Shown piece by piece: positions 18,383 to 27,947 of a stretch of DNA of 64,000 bases. The stretch lies in the NCBI GenBank assembly GCA_021737405.1, contig JAIPEG010000006.1, positions 1 to 64,000 on the forward strand, given 5' to 3'. Position 1 is the first letter of the stretch; each line of letters starts with the position of its first letter. Below the pieces are notes generated by a model, which saw only the letters and a list, made by a program, of their open reading frames with translations, ran no database searches and had not been told where the DNA came from. Source of the stretch: Bacteriovoracaceae bacterium (GTDB lineage Bacteria; Bdellovibrionota; Bacteriovoracia; Bacteriovoracales; Bacteriovoracaceae). A program made the translations under genes and the position numbers.

Positions 18383-19120
18383 CTAATAGCGGTAGTTTAG
18401 GCCTGCACTTAATCTGGAATCTGTTTTTTTGATACCTATTGGAGGCCTCGAATCTCGCCTAATCGTATATTCAAGAACTTGTGAGAACGATTCTAAAAAT
18501 TTGGTTTCAATGCCTGCATTAAAGCGCAGGCGACCATCACTGGTGTCTTCTAGATTTGGCTGATAATAGAGAGTTGAGTTGATGTTATAAGTTTGTTTTT
18601 TATAGGTATAGCTAAGATACATATTGCCACGAGGGTTCTCTGGATCTTCTTTGCCCGTGAGGTCTTCCTTTTCGTAAAAGGCGCCAAGACCTGAGAATAG
18701 GGAAGCGCTATCATTATTAAAGACTTGAAGGCGAAGACCACCTCCTGCCAAAACTCTTAATGTTAGATTTTCAAACTTATTAAACTCGGTTTGCTGAAAG
18801 ACTTCCATAAAAGTCTTTTCGGCGATTTTTCTGGTGTAGCGAAAGTGGAGATCCCCTTGCCTGGTGTCTTCTTGGGAAAAGCTTTTTCCATAGCGATAGC
18901 TGGCGAGAAAGATGAAATTACTGCGACCATTGGTCATCATATTAAGGGTGTTAAATTGAATTTGGGTTTTATCAACATTGCCTTTCTGATCATTTAGCCT
19001 AATACCAGTTGAACCGGTGAGTTTATGCTCAGAAGAGCGCTCTTGTCTGAGAGATTCAATATTAAGGAAAGCAAAAGATGAGTTCACACCAAGAAAGAAG
19101 AACAAGATTAATTTTATCAT
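18383..19120 (-). CDS. Outer-membrane protein of the DUF481/YdiY type
   Basis: About 245 residues when started at the ATG at 19120, which yields a clean signal peptide (MIKLILFFFLGVNSSFA); an upstream in-frame ATG at 19147 is possible, and neither has a strong binding site. The mature part is a series of amphipathic beta strands (for example GDLHFRYTRKI, TFMEVFQQTEFN, LRVLAGGGLRLQVF, SQVLEYTIRRD) ending in aromatic NYRY. This is the pattern of DUF481-like outer-membrane proteins induced by salt or stress in other bacteria. Function is not known. Confidence 0.65.
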   Translation of the reverse strand: MIKLILFFFLGVNSSFAFLNIESLRQERSSEHKLTGSTGIRLNDQKGNVDKTQIQFNTLNMMTNGRSNFIFLASYRYGKSFSQEDTRQGDLHFRYTRKIAEKTFMEVFQQTEFNKFENLTLRVLAGGGLRLQVFNNDSASLFSGLGAFYEKEDLTGKEDPENPRGNMYLSYTYKKQTYNINSTLYYQPNLEDTSDGRLRFNAGIETKFLESFSQVLEYTIRRDSRPPIGIKKTDSRLSAGLNYRY

Positions 19121-19198
19121 GTTTAAACTGTTACAAATTGAATCCATTTTGTAAAATAATTACACCTAACTATTTGAAATTATTTGTAAATTAACCCG

Positions 19199-19225
19199 TA
19201 AATTATCTAACTTCTATACCGATAA
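19199..19225 (+). promoter_or_regulatory. Sigma-28 (FliA)-like promoter motif
   Basis: TAAATTAT, an 11-nt spacer and ACCGATAA match the sigma-28 consensus (TAAAGTTT-N11-GCCGATAA) at the conserved TAAA, the spacing and seven of eight -10 bases. However, the -10 ends only 7 nt before the ATG at 19233 and overlaps its ribosome binding site, so use of this site would give a leaderless message. It may be a coincidence. Confidence 0.35.
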
Positions 19226-19232
19226 GGTAATT

Positions 19233-21317
19233 ATGAAATTGTCTTCTCTTATGAAATTGGGATTACTAGTTTTTTTGTTGGCAAATTGCTCTCAAAAAAC
19301 CGTGCGCCTTTTTAGGCTGCCTGCTGCTGCTGATACAGAAGGTTGCTTATCCTTAATGAGGAACCTTTTAAAAGACACTAGACCAGAGAGGCAACTAGCA
19401 AAACGGATCACAAGTGTTCGAAAATCTCTCATGAAGAATGGAGAAATAGAAGAACTTCAGACTCTTGTCGATGATTTAACTGCAGATGCCGCAAATTATG
19501 ATGATGAGTCCATTAAGGAAAGTGCGATTTCTTTTCACTCTATTTACACAAATTATAGTGAGGCCATTGCTCGAGGAGAAAAGGATTTCACCCCTTTTAA
19601 CGAAGAATTTCAAAAAGCTGCGGATAATTTTCTGAGAGTCAGGCGTCAGTTACGCCCAGTTGTTAGTGCTTACAAGAATCAAGAGCACTATGAAATGTTG
19701 CGTTTTATAGAAAACATTCCTCAAACCAAGATAAATTCAATACCTGCACAGAATAGGTTGAATGAATTTCTTCAATATATGACTTATAAGAAGTTTGTCT
19801 ATGACGTCTCTGACGTAGATAAGCAAGAAATGAAGTCCTTCGTTTATTGGGTAGTGAATAATCCTCGAATTTTGGAATCGAGCACTTCCTCATTTGAGGA
19901 AATGTATCGCTTAGAATTTTCTAGTTTTCAAGATGCTTATAAAAAACTCTCGAAGGCCAAGAAGAATGATTTGGAAAGGGTCGCAAAAGAAGCGCTTCTG
20001 GATAAGTATAATGATCTTGCTGTTAAGGAGATTAAGGCCTCAACAGATCTCTTAGAAGTAAAAAAAGATACCCTTCTTTTATTAAAGCTTTTTAGTGACT
20101 TTAATGAGGAATTTGAAGAAGAACGTTTCCTCTCTTGGCTCTTTAAAAATGAACACCTAAATGAAAGTAAGTTTCAGGCATTAAAAGAGTTGACCCTTAA
20201 AGAAGACTTTGAATTAAGGCTTGGAGATGCTCTTAGGCAGTCTTATCGTGAGTTCGCCTCATTTCAAGATGCTCCACCCTTTTCAGATAAAAACCTAGTC
20301 GTACGGGCGAAAGATAAAGTTAAAGGACTATGGAATAAGTTAAAAAATGAAGCTCCTAGCTGTGATAGTTTGGACTGTGTTTCCCAAAAGTCTCTAAGTG
20401 GCTGGAGTCAGTTATTTAAATCCAAATTCTACAAAGATTCCTTTTCTTGCTTGGCCCACAATCCCTTGGTTTTAAAAACAATGACAATGGATATGGCCTT
20501 GGTTTGGGGAGCTTTATTTTGGCATTACAAAAGTCGTAGTGAAGAATTTCAACGCTTCCCTTATGAGGTAGTCGTAGGTGGTGCTGTCTTTGCCCCTATT
20601 ATGGCAGAAGCGAATTGTCGCGCCAGTTTTAAGAGCTCCCTCCCTTTTGGTGTCACACTTCCAAAAGAGCAAGTGGTGGCAGGGATCGGTAAAAAAGTAG
20701 CACGAGGGCTAAAGGCGTGGCGTGGTGTTGCTCTTCGGGGTTTTGTCGCTAGTGTCGGCACACTCGGCCTTACGATGGGATTTGATCATCTTTTTCTCGC
20801 CATGGGACATACGATTGCTAAACCTCTCGCTTTAAATGATCTTATTATTTTAATGCCACTAACTTTTCTCTATCACGGTGTCTGGACAGGAGTGAAGAAC
20901 GTCGCTTTTATTAATCCCATACGCTACAAGATTTTACCAAAGCTTGCTGAGTACGTTACAAAGAGAAAGGGCAAGAAAATGGGGTATTGGGCCTTACAAA
21001 CAGGCCTCGACTTCGGCGCTTTCTACGCCCTCATGAATTATAATCAATGGGAGTATCTTGTTATTTACCAAGAAAAAATCTTACCGGCCCTTTTAGCGAC
21101 CTTTACGGCAGGAGTTACACTTGATCATAAGAGAGAGCTTTCTGTGGATGGAGAACCAATTGATCGTTTTGAAGGTGTAAGTGAATCTGGGATTAGCTCA
21201 CACATGAGTGTGTCTGAGAATGATGAGGGGATTAAACTCGAAGACGGCGACGTTGACGTTCCTAAAAGTGAAATAGAGTCTTGGGCAGAGCAAATTTTAA
21301 AAGGCATTGAAAACTAA
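19233..21317 (+). CDS. Large lipoprotein with helical domain and C-terminal membrane helices
   Basis: 694 residues. The leader ends with the lipobox-like LLANC (Cys19). Residues ~30-370 are helical and highly charged (coiled-coil-like). From ~430 there are five or six hydrophobic helices (for example near TMDMALVWGALFW, VVVGGAVFAPIMAEAN, SVGTLGLTMGFDHLFLAM, DLIILMPLTFLYHG, ILPALLATFTAGVTL), followed by an acidic tail. A lipoprotein leader combined with several membrane helices is odd and suggests an inner-membrane protein whose large N-terminal part faces the periplasm. I recognise no family. Its stop overlaps the end of the NlpC-DTW gene on the other strand by 4 nt. Confidence 0.65.
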   Translation: MKLSSLMKLGLLVFLLANCSQKTVRLFRLPAAADTEGCLSLMRNLLKDTRPERQLAKRITSVRKSLMKNGEIEELQTLVDDLTADAANYDDESIKESAISFHSIYTNYSEAIARGEKDFTPFNEEFQKAADNFLRVRRQLRPVVSAYKNQEHYEMLRFIENIPQTKINSIPAQNRLNEFLQYMTYKKFVYDVSDVDKQEMKSFVYWVVNNPRILESSTSSFEEMYRLEFSSFQDAYKKLSKAKKNDLERVAKEALLDKYNDLAVKEIKASTDLLEVKKDTLLLLKLFSDFNEEFEEERFLSWLFKNEHLNESKFQALKELTLKEDFELRLGDALRQSYREFASFQDAPPFSDKNLVVRAKDKVKGLWNKLKNEAPSCDSLDCVSQKSLSGWSQLFKSKFYKDSFSCLAHNPLVLKTMTMDMALVWGALFWHYKSRSEEFQRFPYEVVVGGAVFAPIMAEANCRASFKSSLPFGVTLPKEQVVAGIGKKVARGLKAWRGVALRGFVASVGTLGLTMGFDHLFLAMGHTIAKPLALNDLIILMPLTFLYHGVWTGVKNVAFINPIRYKILPKLAEYVTKRKGKKMGYWALQTGLDFGAFYALMNYNQWEYLVIYQEKILPALLATFTAGVTLDHKRELSVDGEPIDRFEGVSESGISSHMSVSENDEGIKLEDGDVDVPKSEIESWAEQILKGIEN

Positions 21318-22432
21318 TCATAGAAACTCTCTAATCTGTCTTGTCCGATATATTGAGCCTTTTTCTTTATAAATTCATGAAAGATGGACATTAGCTTTTC
21401 CTGTTTCTTTTCTTGTGCTGGTTGCAGCTTTTTCCAACAAGTGACAAAAGTTTCAAGGGTGTTTAAAGCGCCGGGACGAATTTGCTTTCTAAGTAGGTAA
21501 TTTGAATCAAGTCCCTTTATCTCATAGCGAGGAAGATCTTCTAACCAAGGGTTTTGAAAAAGAATCCTCTTACTTTTTTTCCAACTAGCATCAATGAGAA
21601 TAAGAGGAAGGGGAAGTTTTATAAGCTCTTGACTTGTATATACGGCCGAATCATTTGTCTTGGGATAAATGAGTGTGCCCGAGATTTCATTAAAATAGTT
21701 ACCTTCAAGAACTTGAAGATTTTCAAAATACCTCTCTAGAAGGGGGAGAGTGGCCAAAGGATGCTTTGACTCATCAGGATGGCGTAAAACAATGATAGAA
21801 GGTGCAATTTCTTTTACCTTTGGAAATTCATTGCAAAGGCAAAGTGGAAGGACGTGGTGACATTGAAGACAGGCCTTCTCTTTAAAAATATTTTTGGCAA
21901 TGATTTTTGTTTTTTTCACTTTCTTTTTCAGAGGATTCCATCCAATTCCCCAGATTCTGCCGTCTTTATAAGTATGGAGTTCAACTATCCTCTCTGTAAT
22001 ACCTTGCGCTGATCTTGTGACTTCAAAGATTTCTAGGTTATAGAGTTCATCGGTTACTTTCTTCGGTCTTCGCTTTGCCATTAAGATATGGCCGCTATCT
22101 CCTGATTTTGGAATAACTTGTTTCTTCCAGCATAGAACATCGTGACGCTTTATTTCCTTAATATTTTCAATGGGTCCATTGGTTTCAATATATTTAAAGT
22201 AGTCCGACGCTCTTGGGTTTTGTGGGAGTGAATCTGGAAATAGAGAGAGCTCTTTTAGGAGAAGAGTAATAAAACCTGCACAATCACAGGAGAAAACTAA
22301 ATCTAAACGATCAAAATGAGGGACTCGCTGAAACTTGTGAGCCCCTTTTAGAAGGAGGAGCTCTTCAAGTAATAGGTGAAGAGGTGATGCCTTTGGCCTT
22401 TGTTTATTGGACAGTAGCTTCGAGGACTCCAC
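21314..22432 (-). CDS. NlpC/P60-like peptidase domain fused to a DTW domain
   Basis: About 372 residues from a GTG at 22432, which has AAGGA 6-7 nt upstream; the open frame extends to an ATG at 22510 deep inside the upstream gene. The N-terminal half has the NlpC/P60 signature with catalytic Cys in DCAGF (Cys51) and His in DSGHILMA (His115). The C-terminal half, from about residue 190, is a DTW domain (tRNA-uridine aminocarboxypropyltransferase/TapT type): CLQCHHVLPLCLC zinc-like motif, RHPDESKHPLATLPLL, LILIDASWKKSKRI and a later LNTLETF. The pairing is very unusual. No signal peptide, so cytoplasmic. It is the last gene of the surface-nuclease operon. Confidence 0.75.
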   Translation of the reverse strand: MESSKLLSNKQRPKASPLHLLLEELLLLKGAHKFQRVPHFDRLDLVFSCDCAGFITLLLKELSLFPDSLPQNPRASDYFKYIETNGPIENIKEIKRHDVLCWKKQVIPKSGDSGHILMAKRRPKKVTDELYNLEIFEVTRSAQGITERIVELHTYKDGRIWGIGWNPLKKKVKKTKIIAKNIFKEKACLQCHHVLPLCLCNEFPKVKEIAPSIIVLRHPDESKHPLATLPLLERYFENLQVLEGNYFNEISGTLIYPKTNDSAVYTSQELIKLPLPLILIDASWKKSKRILFQNPWLEDLPRYEIKGLDSNYLLRKQIRPGALNTLETFVTCWKKLQPAQEKKQEKLMSIFHEFIKKKAQYIGQDRLESFYD

Positions 22433-25400
22433 CGAAAATTCCTTGAACTTCACTCCATGAGAATGAACCTTGTGAGTCGACCATTTTATTACATTTAATA
22501 TGAAGCTCATTGCCAGAGTTCGTCACTAGGGAGAGCTTAATCGCTAGTCGATTTTGAAGGGCTTGTTCTTCACTAGACATTAAAACTAAAGATTTGTCTG
22601 TCTCTAAAAAAGAACCCTCAACTTCACAGTGAGGTTTTTCTTTGAGTTTTTTAAAGGTCTCAGGTCCAGTGAATAAAGAGTTTTGTATGAGTCCATCGAC
22701 AATAATATTTCCCTTGGATTTTGAAAGGATACTGAACTTATCCTGTTCAATGATTTTGATCTTTAGCGAACCTTTAAGTTCACTTAACGGAAGTACTGTC
22801 TGCTCTCGTAACTCATCACTTGGACTTGGGTTCTTAAAGTAGAAACTAGCAAGAACTGGGTCATGATCCGATATACGACCCATGTAATCAGTATTGAGGT
22901 GAAGCACCTCAAAGGCTGGATTCTTTGTCATGAGCTTTCTATTAGCAAAAATGAAGTCAATGGCCGAACTATTGCCATTAAAGTTATGAGAGTAGCGATC
23001 TCTTGGATCCACTAAATTTCCACTAAACATCATATTATTAAGGATGCCACCATTTTCAAGGGTCTTCATTGAACGCTCGTTATAATGGGCATTAAAGTCA
23101 CCAAGGACGATTATATTTGCATTTGGCTCGCGTAACTCAATGATCCTGACAAACTCATTAATTCCTTGAGCCAGCAAGGCCCTCTGCTCATCTGACTTTG
23201 GGTAAGGAGGTTGTTGAGCACCCCAAAAAGACGTGTCACCAAGCTTTGAATTAAAGTGGTTACCGATAACAAAAATCTTTTCACCTTTAAAGTCAAACTG
23301 AGCAACGATACTCTTTCGGGTATTTTTAAAAGCATCGGCGTTTGGAAATACTCGTCCTGGATTTACAGATAAGTTTCCATCTTGAGTCATACGAGTTTCT
23401 TGAAGAGTACCATTGGCAAGAGGTCCGTCTGTGGGGCCTCCCCAACTCGTAAAATTGACTCTTTTAGCATTATAAATCATGGCCACACGGATATTCCCAC
23501 CTGGCTGGCCACCTTCATTATGATTAATGGGGTTAACGTTAATGCCTTGATACTTAACGCCATCTTGAGCACATTTTGAATTTTTAATAATTTTATTGAT
23601 GGTCTCTGTAGCATCGGCCTCACCTTGAAGGTCTAGACCATTGTCATCCTGAACTTCTACTAAGGTTACGATATCGGGGCACTTAAGATTATGTCTGATG
23701 GCCTTTCCCATACTCTCAAGGCGGTCCTCTTGGTTGCCTGCAAGGTTTTCAAGATTTGCGGCCGCAATTGTAAGTCTTCGTCCTTCACCAATTTGCTTGG
23801 TTTGAGGGCGACACTCAAAAGGCATTGATCCTTTGAAGAAGTTGACATCAAGACAGTTAATCGTCTTCTTAGGATTACCATCATCGTCCTTTTCAAAGGA
23901 ATCTTTTAAAAGGTTCTTACTCGCTATTGCAAACTTTGGCCCTTCTGGACTATCACTTAAGCTCTCTCTCATTTGGAGAATTTCAGCACAAGTCGCATTT
24001 TGAAGACCTTGGTCAAAAAGCTCTGTATAGGCCGGCGTTAGGTATTCTAAAGAGCGAACGACACATGGTGCCTCCTTAGAATTATTTACAAATTTGTCAT
24101 AGCGGTAAATGGTATCTGGGAGAACCAAAGTGTATTCACCACCACCAAAGAGGTTACTTTCAAAGCTTATAATGCCCGTAATATCACCTTTGAAAATGTC
24201 GCCGACATTATAATGATATTCTGTTGTTATAAGGCCCGAGGGAACGCGACACTTCTGCTCTCCAGCATCATCAGTATAGATTAGTCCACCTTGAAGATTA
24301 CAGTTCTCTAACTTCCTAGGGTTTGATGGACTTAAGCGATTAAAGTCTGCTGTTAGGTTGCCGGCAGAAACATGAAGAACTTCTGGGTTGAAATCTCCCA
24401 CCATAAAGTCTTCAGTGATACCACCAGTAAGCGTGCGAGAAGTGGTTCTTCTAAAACCATCTGGAACAATAAAGAGACTTAAGTGTCTTTGTGGATTTAG
24501 GCGCACAAGCTCTTCGTTACCGCCACGAAATCCAGTTACGCGGGGGTTACGAATGGAGACTCTCATTCCCTCTAGTGACTCCCAAAAATCGATGCCATCA
24601 GTAAGTTTTAAAAAGGGCTTGAAGTTTAGGTCACCTACCCAAGTCGAAAGCACACGGTTAGGAACTGGACGGCCATCCATTCCAATTAAAACGGGTTTTG
24701 GTAAAGGGTTGTTTGTACTAAATATTTTTAAATCAGTAACATCTCGAATAACAGTCTTAGACATATTTTGCTTATTATCGAGAGTCATATGCTCAAAAAC
24801 AGTACCTTTTACACGTATGTAATCACCAACTTTAACATCGGTTATGTCTGTCTTTAAATGCACATGAAGAGCATCAGATGTTTCATCAACGCCATCACCA
24901 GTTTCATCCTGAATAATGATATCTATCCCTCTTGGAAACCAATCAACGTTGTCGACAGCAGTAACAATTCCACCAGTCGTGACTTTATGACCCCAAACGG
25001 GAGAGCGGTGAGCATTGCCTTGGATTTCATAAGTTCTTTTGAAACCAATATCATTAAAGGTGAAGTCACTAAAACGACCTCTTACTTCACTCAGATAAGG
25101 AAGCTCACCAACTGTTCTTAAGTATGTTCTTAGTGTCTCTTTGGCAGAAATAATGGATCCTGTAGGAACAAAACTAAAGTTTAGACCATTTCTGAATTTA
25201 TAAGAGGGAAAAGTTTCTCCTGAAAAGAAGAAGTGATTATTGATGGCAATCCTATAGCTCTCAGTATCTTCAAAAGTGCGGCCATTATCAAGGCCATAAT
25301 TATCCATAGTGACAACACCGGCCACCATATGAACGTTGTAGACCATGCCGGCCACTTCAATATCAAGTTTAAAAGTGTCTTGAATACGGGTGCGGATGAG

Positions 25401-25775
25401 CTTTTTAATGTCACGCCCCTTCATCACGCCAACCATGAATTCATCTTTATTTCCTGAAAGAGGATAAAGATTCATCAGGGACTCCATGTCCTGGCCAGAC
25501 ATTGAAGTTGAGACAAAGGCCACATTTTCTTCGTTCACAAGATCTCTTGGGTAAAGAGCAATATCCAAGTCATGAACTTCTCGCATGGCCGTTGCCATGA
25601 GGTTCCCGGCACTTGAGGAGGTGTAGTCATTTCTCACACCATTTTTTAGCTTAGTGATTTTATGGGTTCCTTCTGTCGTAACAAAGGAGGTCCCATTTTC
25701 TAGGCGGTAAGTTTCATTGCCGCAAGAAAGAGAGAGGAGGAGAATGGCGAGAAGTATAAACTTGTTCACATTCAT
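22404..25775 (-). CDS. Large lipoprotein nuclease: 5'-nucleotidase C-domain, OB-like and EEP domains
   Basis: 1123 residues with a lipobox (LLSLSC). Residues ~25-230 resemble the C-terminal domain of 5'-nucleotidases (YTSSSAGNLMATAMRE, GVMKGRDIKKLI), without the metallophosphatase domain that normally precedes it. An OB-like stretch follows (~255-360), as in extracellular nucleases of the ExeM/Xds group. From ~665 to ~985 is an endonuclease/exonuclease/phosphatase domain: ANLENLAG, VEVQDDNG, IGNHFNSK, LGDFNAHYN and ISDHDPV supply the metal and catalytic residues. It is probably an outer-membrane-anchored DNase. It overlaps the upstream lipoprotein gene by 4 nt. Confidence 0.85.
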   Translation of the reverse strand: MNVNKFILLAILLLSLSCGNETYRLENGTSFVTTEGTHKITKLKNGVRNDYTSSSAGNLMATAMREVHDLDIALYPRDLVNEENVAFVSTSMSGQDMESLMNLYPLSGNKDEFMVGVMKGRDIKKLIRTRIQDTFKLDIEVAGMVYNVHMVAGVVTMDNYGLDNGRTFEDTESYRIAINNHFFFSGETFPSYKFRNGLNFSFVPTGSIISAKETLRTYLRTVGELPYLSEVRGRFSDFTFNDIGFKRTYEIQGNAHRSPVWGHKVTTGGIVTAVDNVDWFPRGIDIIIQDETGDGVDETSDALHVHLKTDITDVKVGDYIRVKGTVFEHMTLDNKQNMSKTVIRDVTDLKIFSTNNPLPKPVLIGMDGRPVPNRVLSTWVGDLNFKPFLKLTDGIDFWESLEGMRVSIRNPRVTGFRGGNEELVRLNPQRHLSLFIVPDGFRRTTSRTLTGGITEDFMVGDFNPEVLHVSAGNLTADFNRLSPSNPRKLENCNLQGGLIYTDDAGEQKCRVPSGLITTEYHYNVGDIFKGDITGIISFESNLFGGGEYTLVLPDTIYRYDKFVNNSKEAPCVVRSLEYLTPAYTELFDQGLQNATCAEILQMRESLSDSPEGPKFAIASKNLLKDSFEKDDDGNPKKTINCLDVNFFKGSMPFECRPQTKQIGEGRRLTIAAANLENLAGNQEDRLESMGKAIRHNLKCPDIVTLVEVQDDNGLDLQGEADATETINKIIKNSKCAQDGVKYQGINVNPINHNEGGQPGGNIRVAMIYNAKRVNFTSWGGPTDGPLANGTLQETRMTQDGNLSVNPGRVFPNADAFKNTRKSIVAQFDFKGEKIFVIGNHFNSKLGDTSFWGAQQPPYPKSDEQRALLAQGINEFVRIIELREPNANIIVLGDFNAHYNERSMKTLENGGILNNMMFSGNLVDPRDRYSHNFNGNSSAIDFIFANRKLMTKNPAFEVLHLNTDYMGRISDHDPVLASFYFKNPSPSDELREQTVLPLSELKGSLKIKIIEQDKFSILSKSKGNIIVDGLIQNSLFTGPETFKKLKEKPHCEVEGSFLETDKSLVLMSSEEQALQNRLAIKLSLVTNSGNELHIKCNKMVDSQGSFSWSEVQGIFGGVLEATVQ

Positions 25776-27931
25776 TCAAGAAGCTCCGGTATATCTCTAA
25801 CTTCTGTATCAAATATTTGCCAAGCTGGAGAGCTCTTATCTCTTGAGCGATGGGACCAGCCGATGCGAATATTTTTGTTTCTAAGCGCTTCAGGGATTAA
25901 AACGAATTCACTCTTGTAGCGATTTCTATTGTCACCCGGAGGATTGTTCAGTTCAAAATTTACTCTGATCCAATTTAAGTCTTTAATATCCATTCCGGGA
26001 ACTTCTTCCGCTATCACTAAACGAAGATCATGCTCATCTTGATAGATACCTTCATAAAATTTGATCGAATGGTCTATCCTTACGGCCGGAGCGAGAGTAT
26101 CTTTTAAGTCGATAGGAGCAGAGTAGAGAAGCTTGGTCCCTTCTGTATTGATATCTCCACCTCGAACATATTTATCACCGTTATATTCTTCGCCTCGGAA
26201 TTCCGCAGGGTTGCCTTGGAGAGTCACTTGCTCAAGATCGCCAAGCAAGTCTTCTGCAAAATTTTGACGCCAAACAGGTTTTCCTAAATTATCTTGGGCA
26301 TTTGGATCAAAGGGTTGAGGTCTTGCAACGTACGTAAGGTTTTCGACAACACCATAAAGCTCAAAACGCTCTATTGACCAAGAAAGGATATGATTGCCAA
26401 GTGCTCCATTATTTTGAAAAACAAAGGCCATGGTGACTTTTTTTCCAGCAAATTCTTCTAGAGAGTTAATGCCAGAGTCAACCGTATTAAAGTTAAGTCC
26501 TAAGGGTAATTTTCCTAGATTGACACGCTTCCATAGGCGCTCTTCATCAATATTTGAAAGACTTGCCTCATATGAAGTGAATTTACTTGAAGGACTTCCA
26601 ATCGATTGCTCAGTAAAATCCTTAATGCCAAAGCGAGAGAAATCATTTCGCCACACGCGGCTCCAGCCTTCACCAGCGTTTCTTGCTGATAGGGCCGCAT
26701 AGTAGAGGTCCCAGGTCGTGCTCGGAGTCTTTGAGCTCATTTCAAAGGCAAGAACGATTTTCTTTCCTGAGAACTTTGCGGGGATATCAAAGAAGAATTG
26801 ATCTTGTTTCTCCCAAATTTTCTTTGAGGTCTTTGCTGGGGTTATTGAAGTCCACTCTAGTTTTTCAAAATCGATTTGGGCGCTATCAGTTGACATTACT
26901 TCTGCAATTTTTATTCTTGCACCTTCATTTTCATTTTGCGAAGAAAGTCTATGTCTTAGGGCCAGTGAAAGGGAATTCTTCGCTGGAAGGTTGATGACTT
27001 TTGAAATTATACGATTTGTGGGTGTGATCGCTGTCATACATTGACTTGCTTCTTCCGGACGAACGGTTGGTGAGCAAGTGGGGTAGCTTTCCTTTTTGGC
27101 GACTTCAGAAGTTATTGAACCGTCTTCAATTAGACCATTATCAGTAACAAGAAAACGTTGGTACTCGTTAATCGTACTTCCCGAAACAGTTACGAGCTTA
27201 AAAGGCTCATCTGTTTCTTTATAGTGCTCGGTTGCAAATACTCGAAAGGCATTGTTTAAAATATCACTTCGGTTAAAAAAGTCTCTTGGAAGGAAGTGCT
27301 CCTCGACTTGAAAGGAGTGGCGAAGTGAGTAGCCAGGGTTTAGGGCCTTGGTTAAGTCAAACGTTGGACTCATAAGAGTGGCGGTTTTATTCTCACCACG
27401 GACGTTGATGGCATAGCGCTCTTGTTGAACAAAGCGAATGGACCAAAAGTTTGGAATATCCGGAGAGCCAAAAGGGGCCAATCCATTTGAAAATCGGTAG
27501 GAGAAGATTTCCCATTGAAGATCATCAAGGGCAACTCCTTGAATGGCCGCATATTTAACCATTAAGGTACTTGCAATATTAAGAACTCTATCGATTCTTG
27601 GTTGGTCTCTCTCTGTTATAACGATATTTTGAAAAAATTTGAAAGCCGTTTTTAGGCTCATTAATGCCGATCGATCATAAGGATTAGCGTCAAGAAGAAC
27701 ACTTGAAACCTTCACTCGCTCAATAGTTCCTCTTACTTGGCCTCTATCGCGGATAGAAGCATTTCTTAAGAAACGACCAGTGTCCATTTGAAAGGCAAGC
27801 TCATCAGCTTCTAAGACTAGGGACTCAACGAGAGCGTCTCCGATTGAGGGTTTTACTTCATCTTTTGTCTCACCACAGCCAAAGAGGAGGAGGGAGAGAG
27901 TCACTAAAATTGGCCAAAAATAAGTCTTCAT
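25772..27931 (-). CDS. Lipoprotein with jelly-roll (choice-of-anchor J/cleaved-adhesin-like) domains
   Basis: 719 residues from the ATG at 27931 (AGGAC upstream), giving a leader with lipobox LLLFGC (Cys19). The N-terminal ~150 residues are helical. The rest holds repeated beta-sandwich units with the pattern WRNDFSRFG/WRQNFAEDL start, KKVTMAFVFQNN core and WSIERFELYG end, like the choice-of-anchor J or cleaved-adhesin domains that bind surfaces or glycans. It overlaps the nuclease start by 4 nt (ATGA) and lies 16 nt after the barrel gene, so it is likely a surface partner of both. The exact ligand is unknown. Confidence 0.7.
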   Translation of the reverse strand: MKTYFWPILVTLSLLLFGCGETKDEVKPSIGDALVESLVLEADELAFQMDTGRFLRNASIRDRGQVRGTIERVKVSSVLLDANPYDRSALMSLKTAFKFFQNIVITERDQPRIDRVLNIASTLMVKYAAIQGVALDDLQWEIFSYRFSNGLAPFGSPDIPNFWSIRFVQQERYAINVRGENKTATLMSPTFDLTKALNPGYSLRHSFQVEEHFLPRDFFNRSDILNNAFRVFATEHYKETDEPFKLVTVSGSTINEYQRFLVTDNGLIEDGSITSEVAKKESYPTCSPTVRPEEASQCMTAITPTNRIISKVINLPAKNSLSLALRHRLSSQNENEGARIKIAEVMSTDSAQIDFEKLEWTSITPAKTSKKIWEKQDQFFFDIPAKFSGKKIVLAFEMSSKTPSTTWDLYYAALSARNAGEGWSRVWRNDFSRFGIKDFTEQSIGSPSSKFTSYEASLSNIDEERLWKRVNLGKLPLGLNFNTVDSGINSLEEFAGKKVTMAFVFQNNGALGNHILSWSIERFELYGVVENLTYVARPQPFDPNAQDNLGKPVWRQNFAEDLLGDLEQVTLQGNPAEFRGEEYNGDKYVRGGDINTEGTKLLYSAPIDLKDTLAPAVRIDHSIKFYEGIYQDEHDLRLVIAEEVPGMDIKDLNWIRVNFELNNPPGDNRNRYKSEFVLIPEALRNKNIRIGWSHRSRDKSSPAWQIFDTEVRDIPELLE

Positions 27932-27947
27932 TTTAAGTCCTAGTATT

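Noticed and set aside
24388-24822. 144-codon frame antisense to the nuclease gene
   Set aside because: Lies wholly inside a well-supported gene, has no binding site or recognisable domain; a shadow frame.
26683-26994. 103-codon frame antisense to the jelly-roll lipoprotein gene
   Set aside because: No motif and full overlap with a supported gene.
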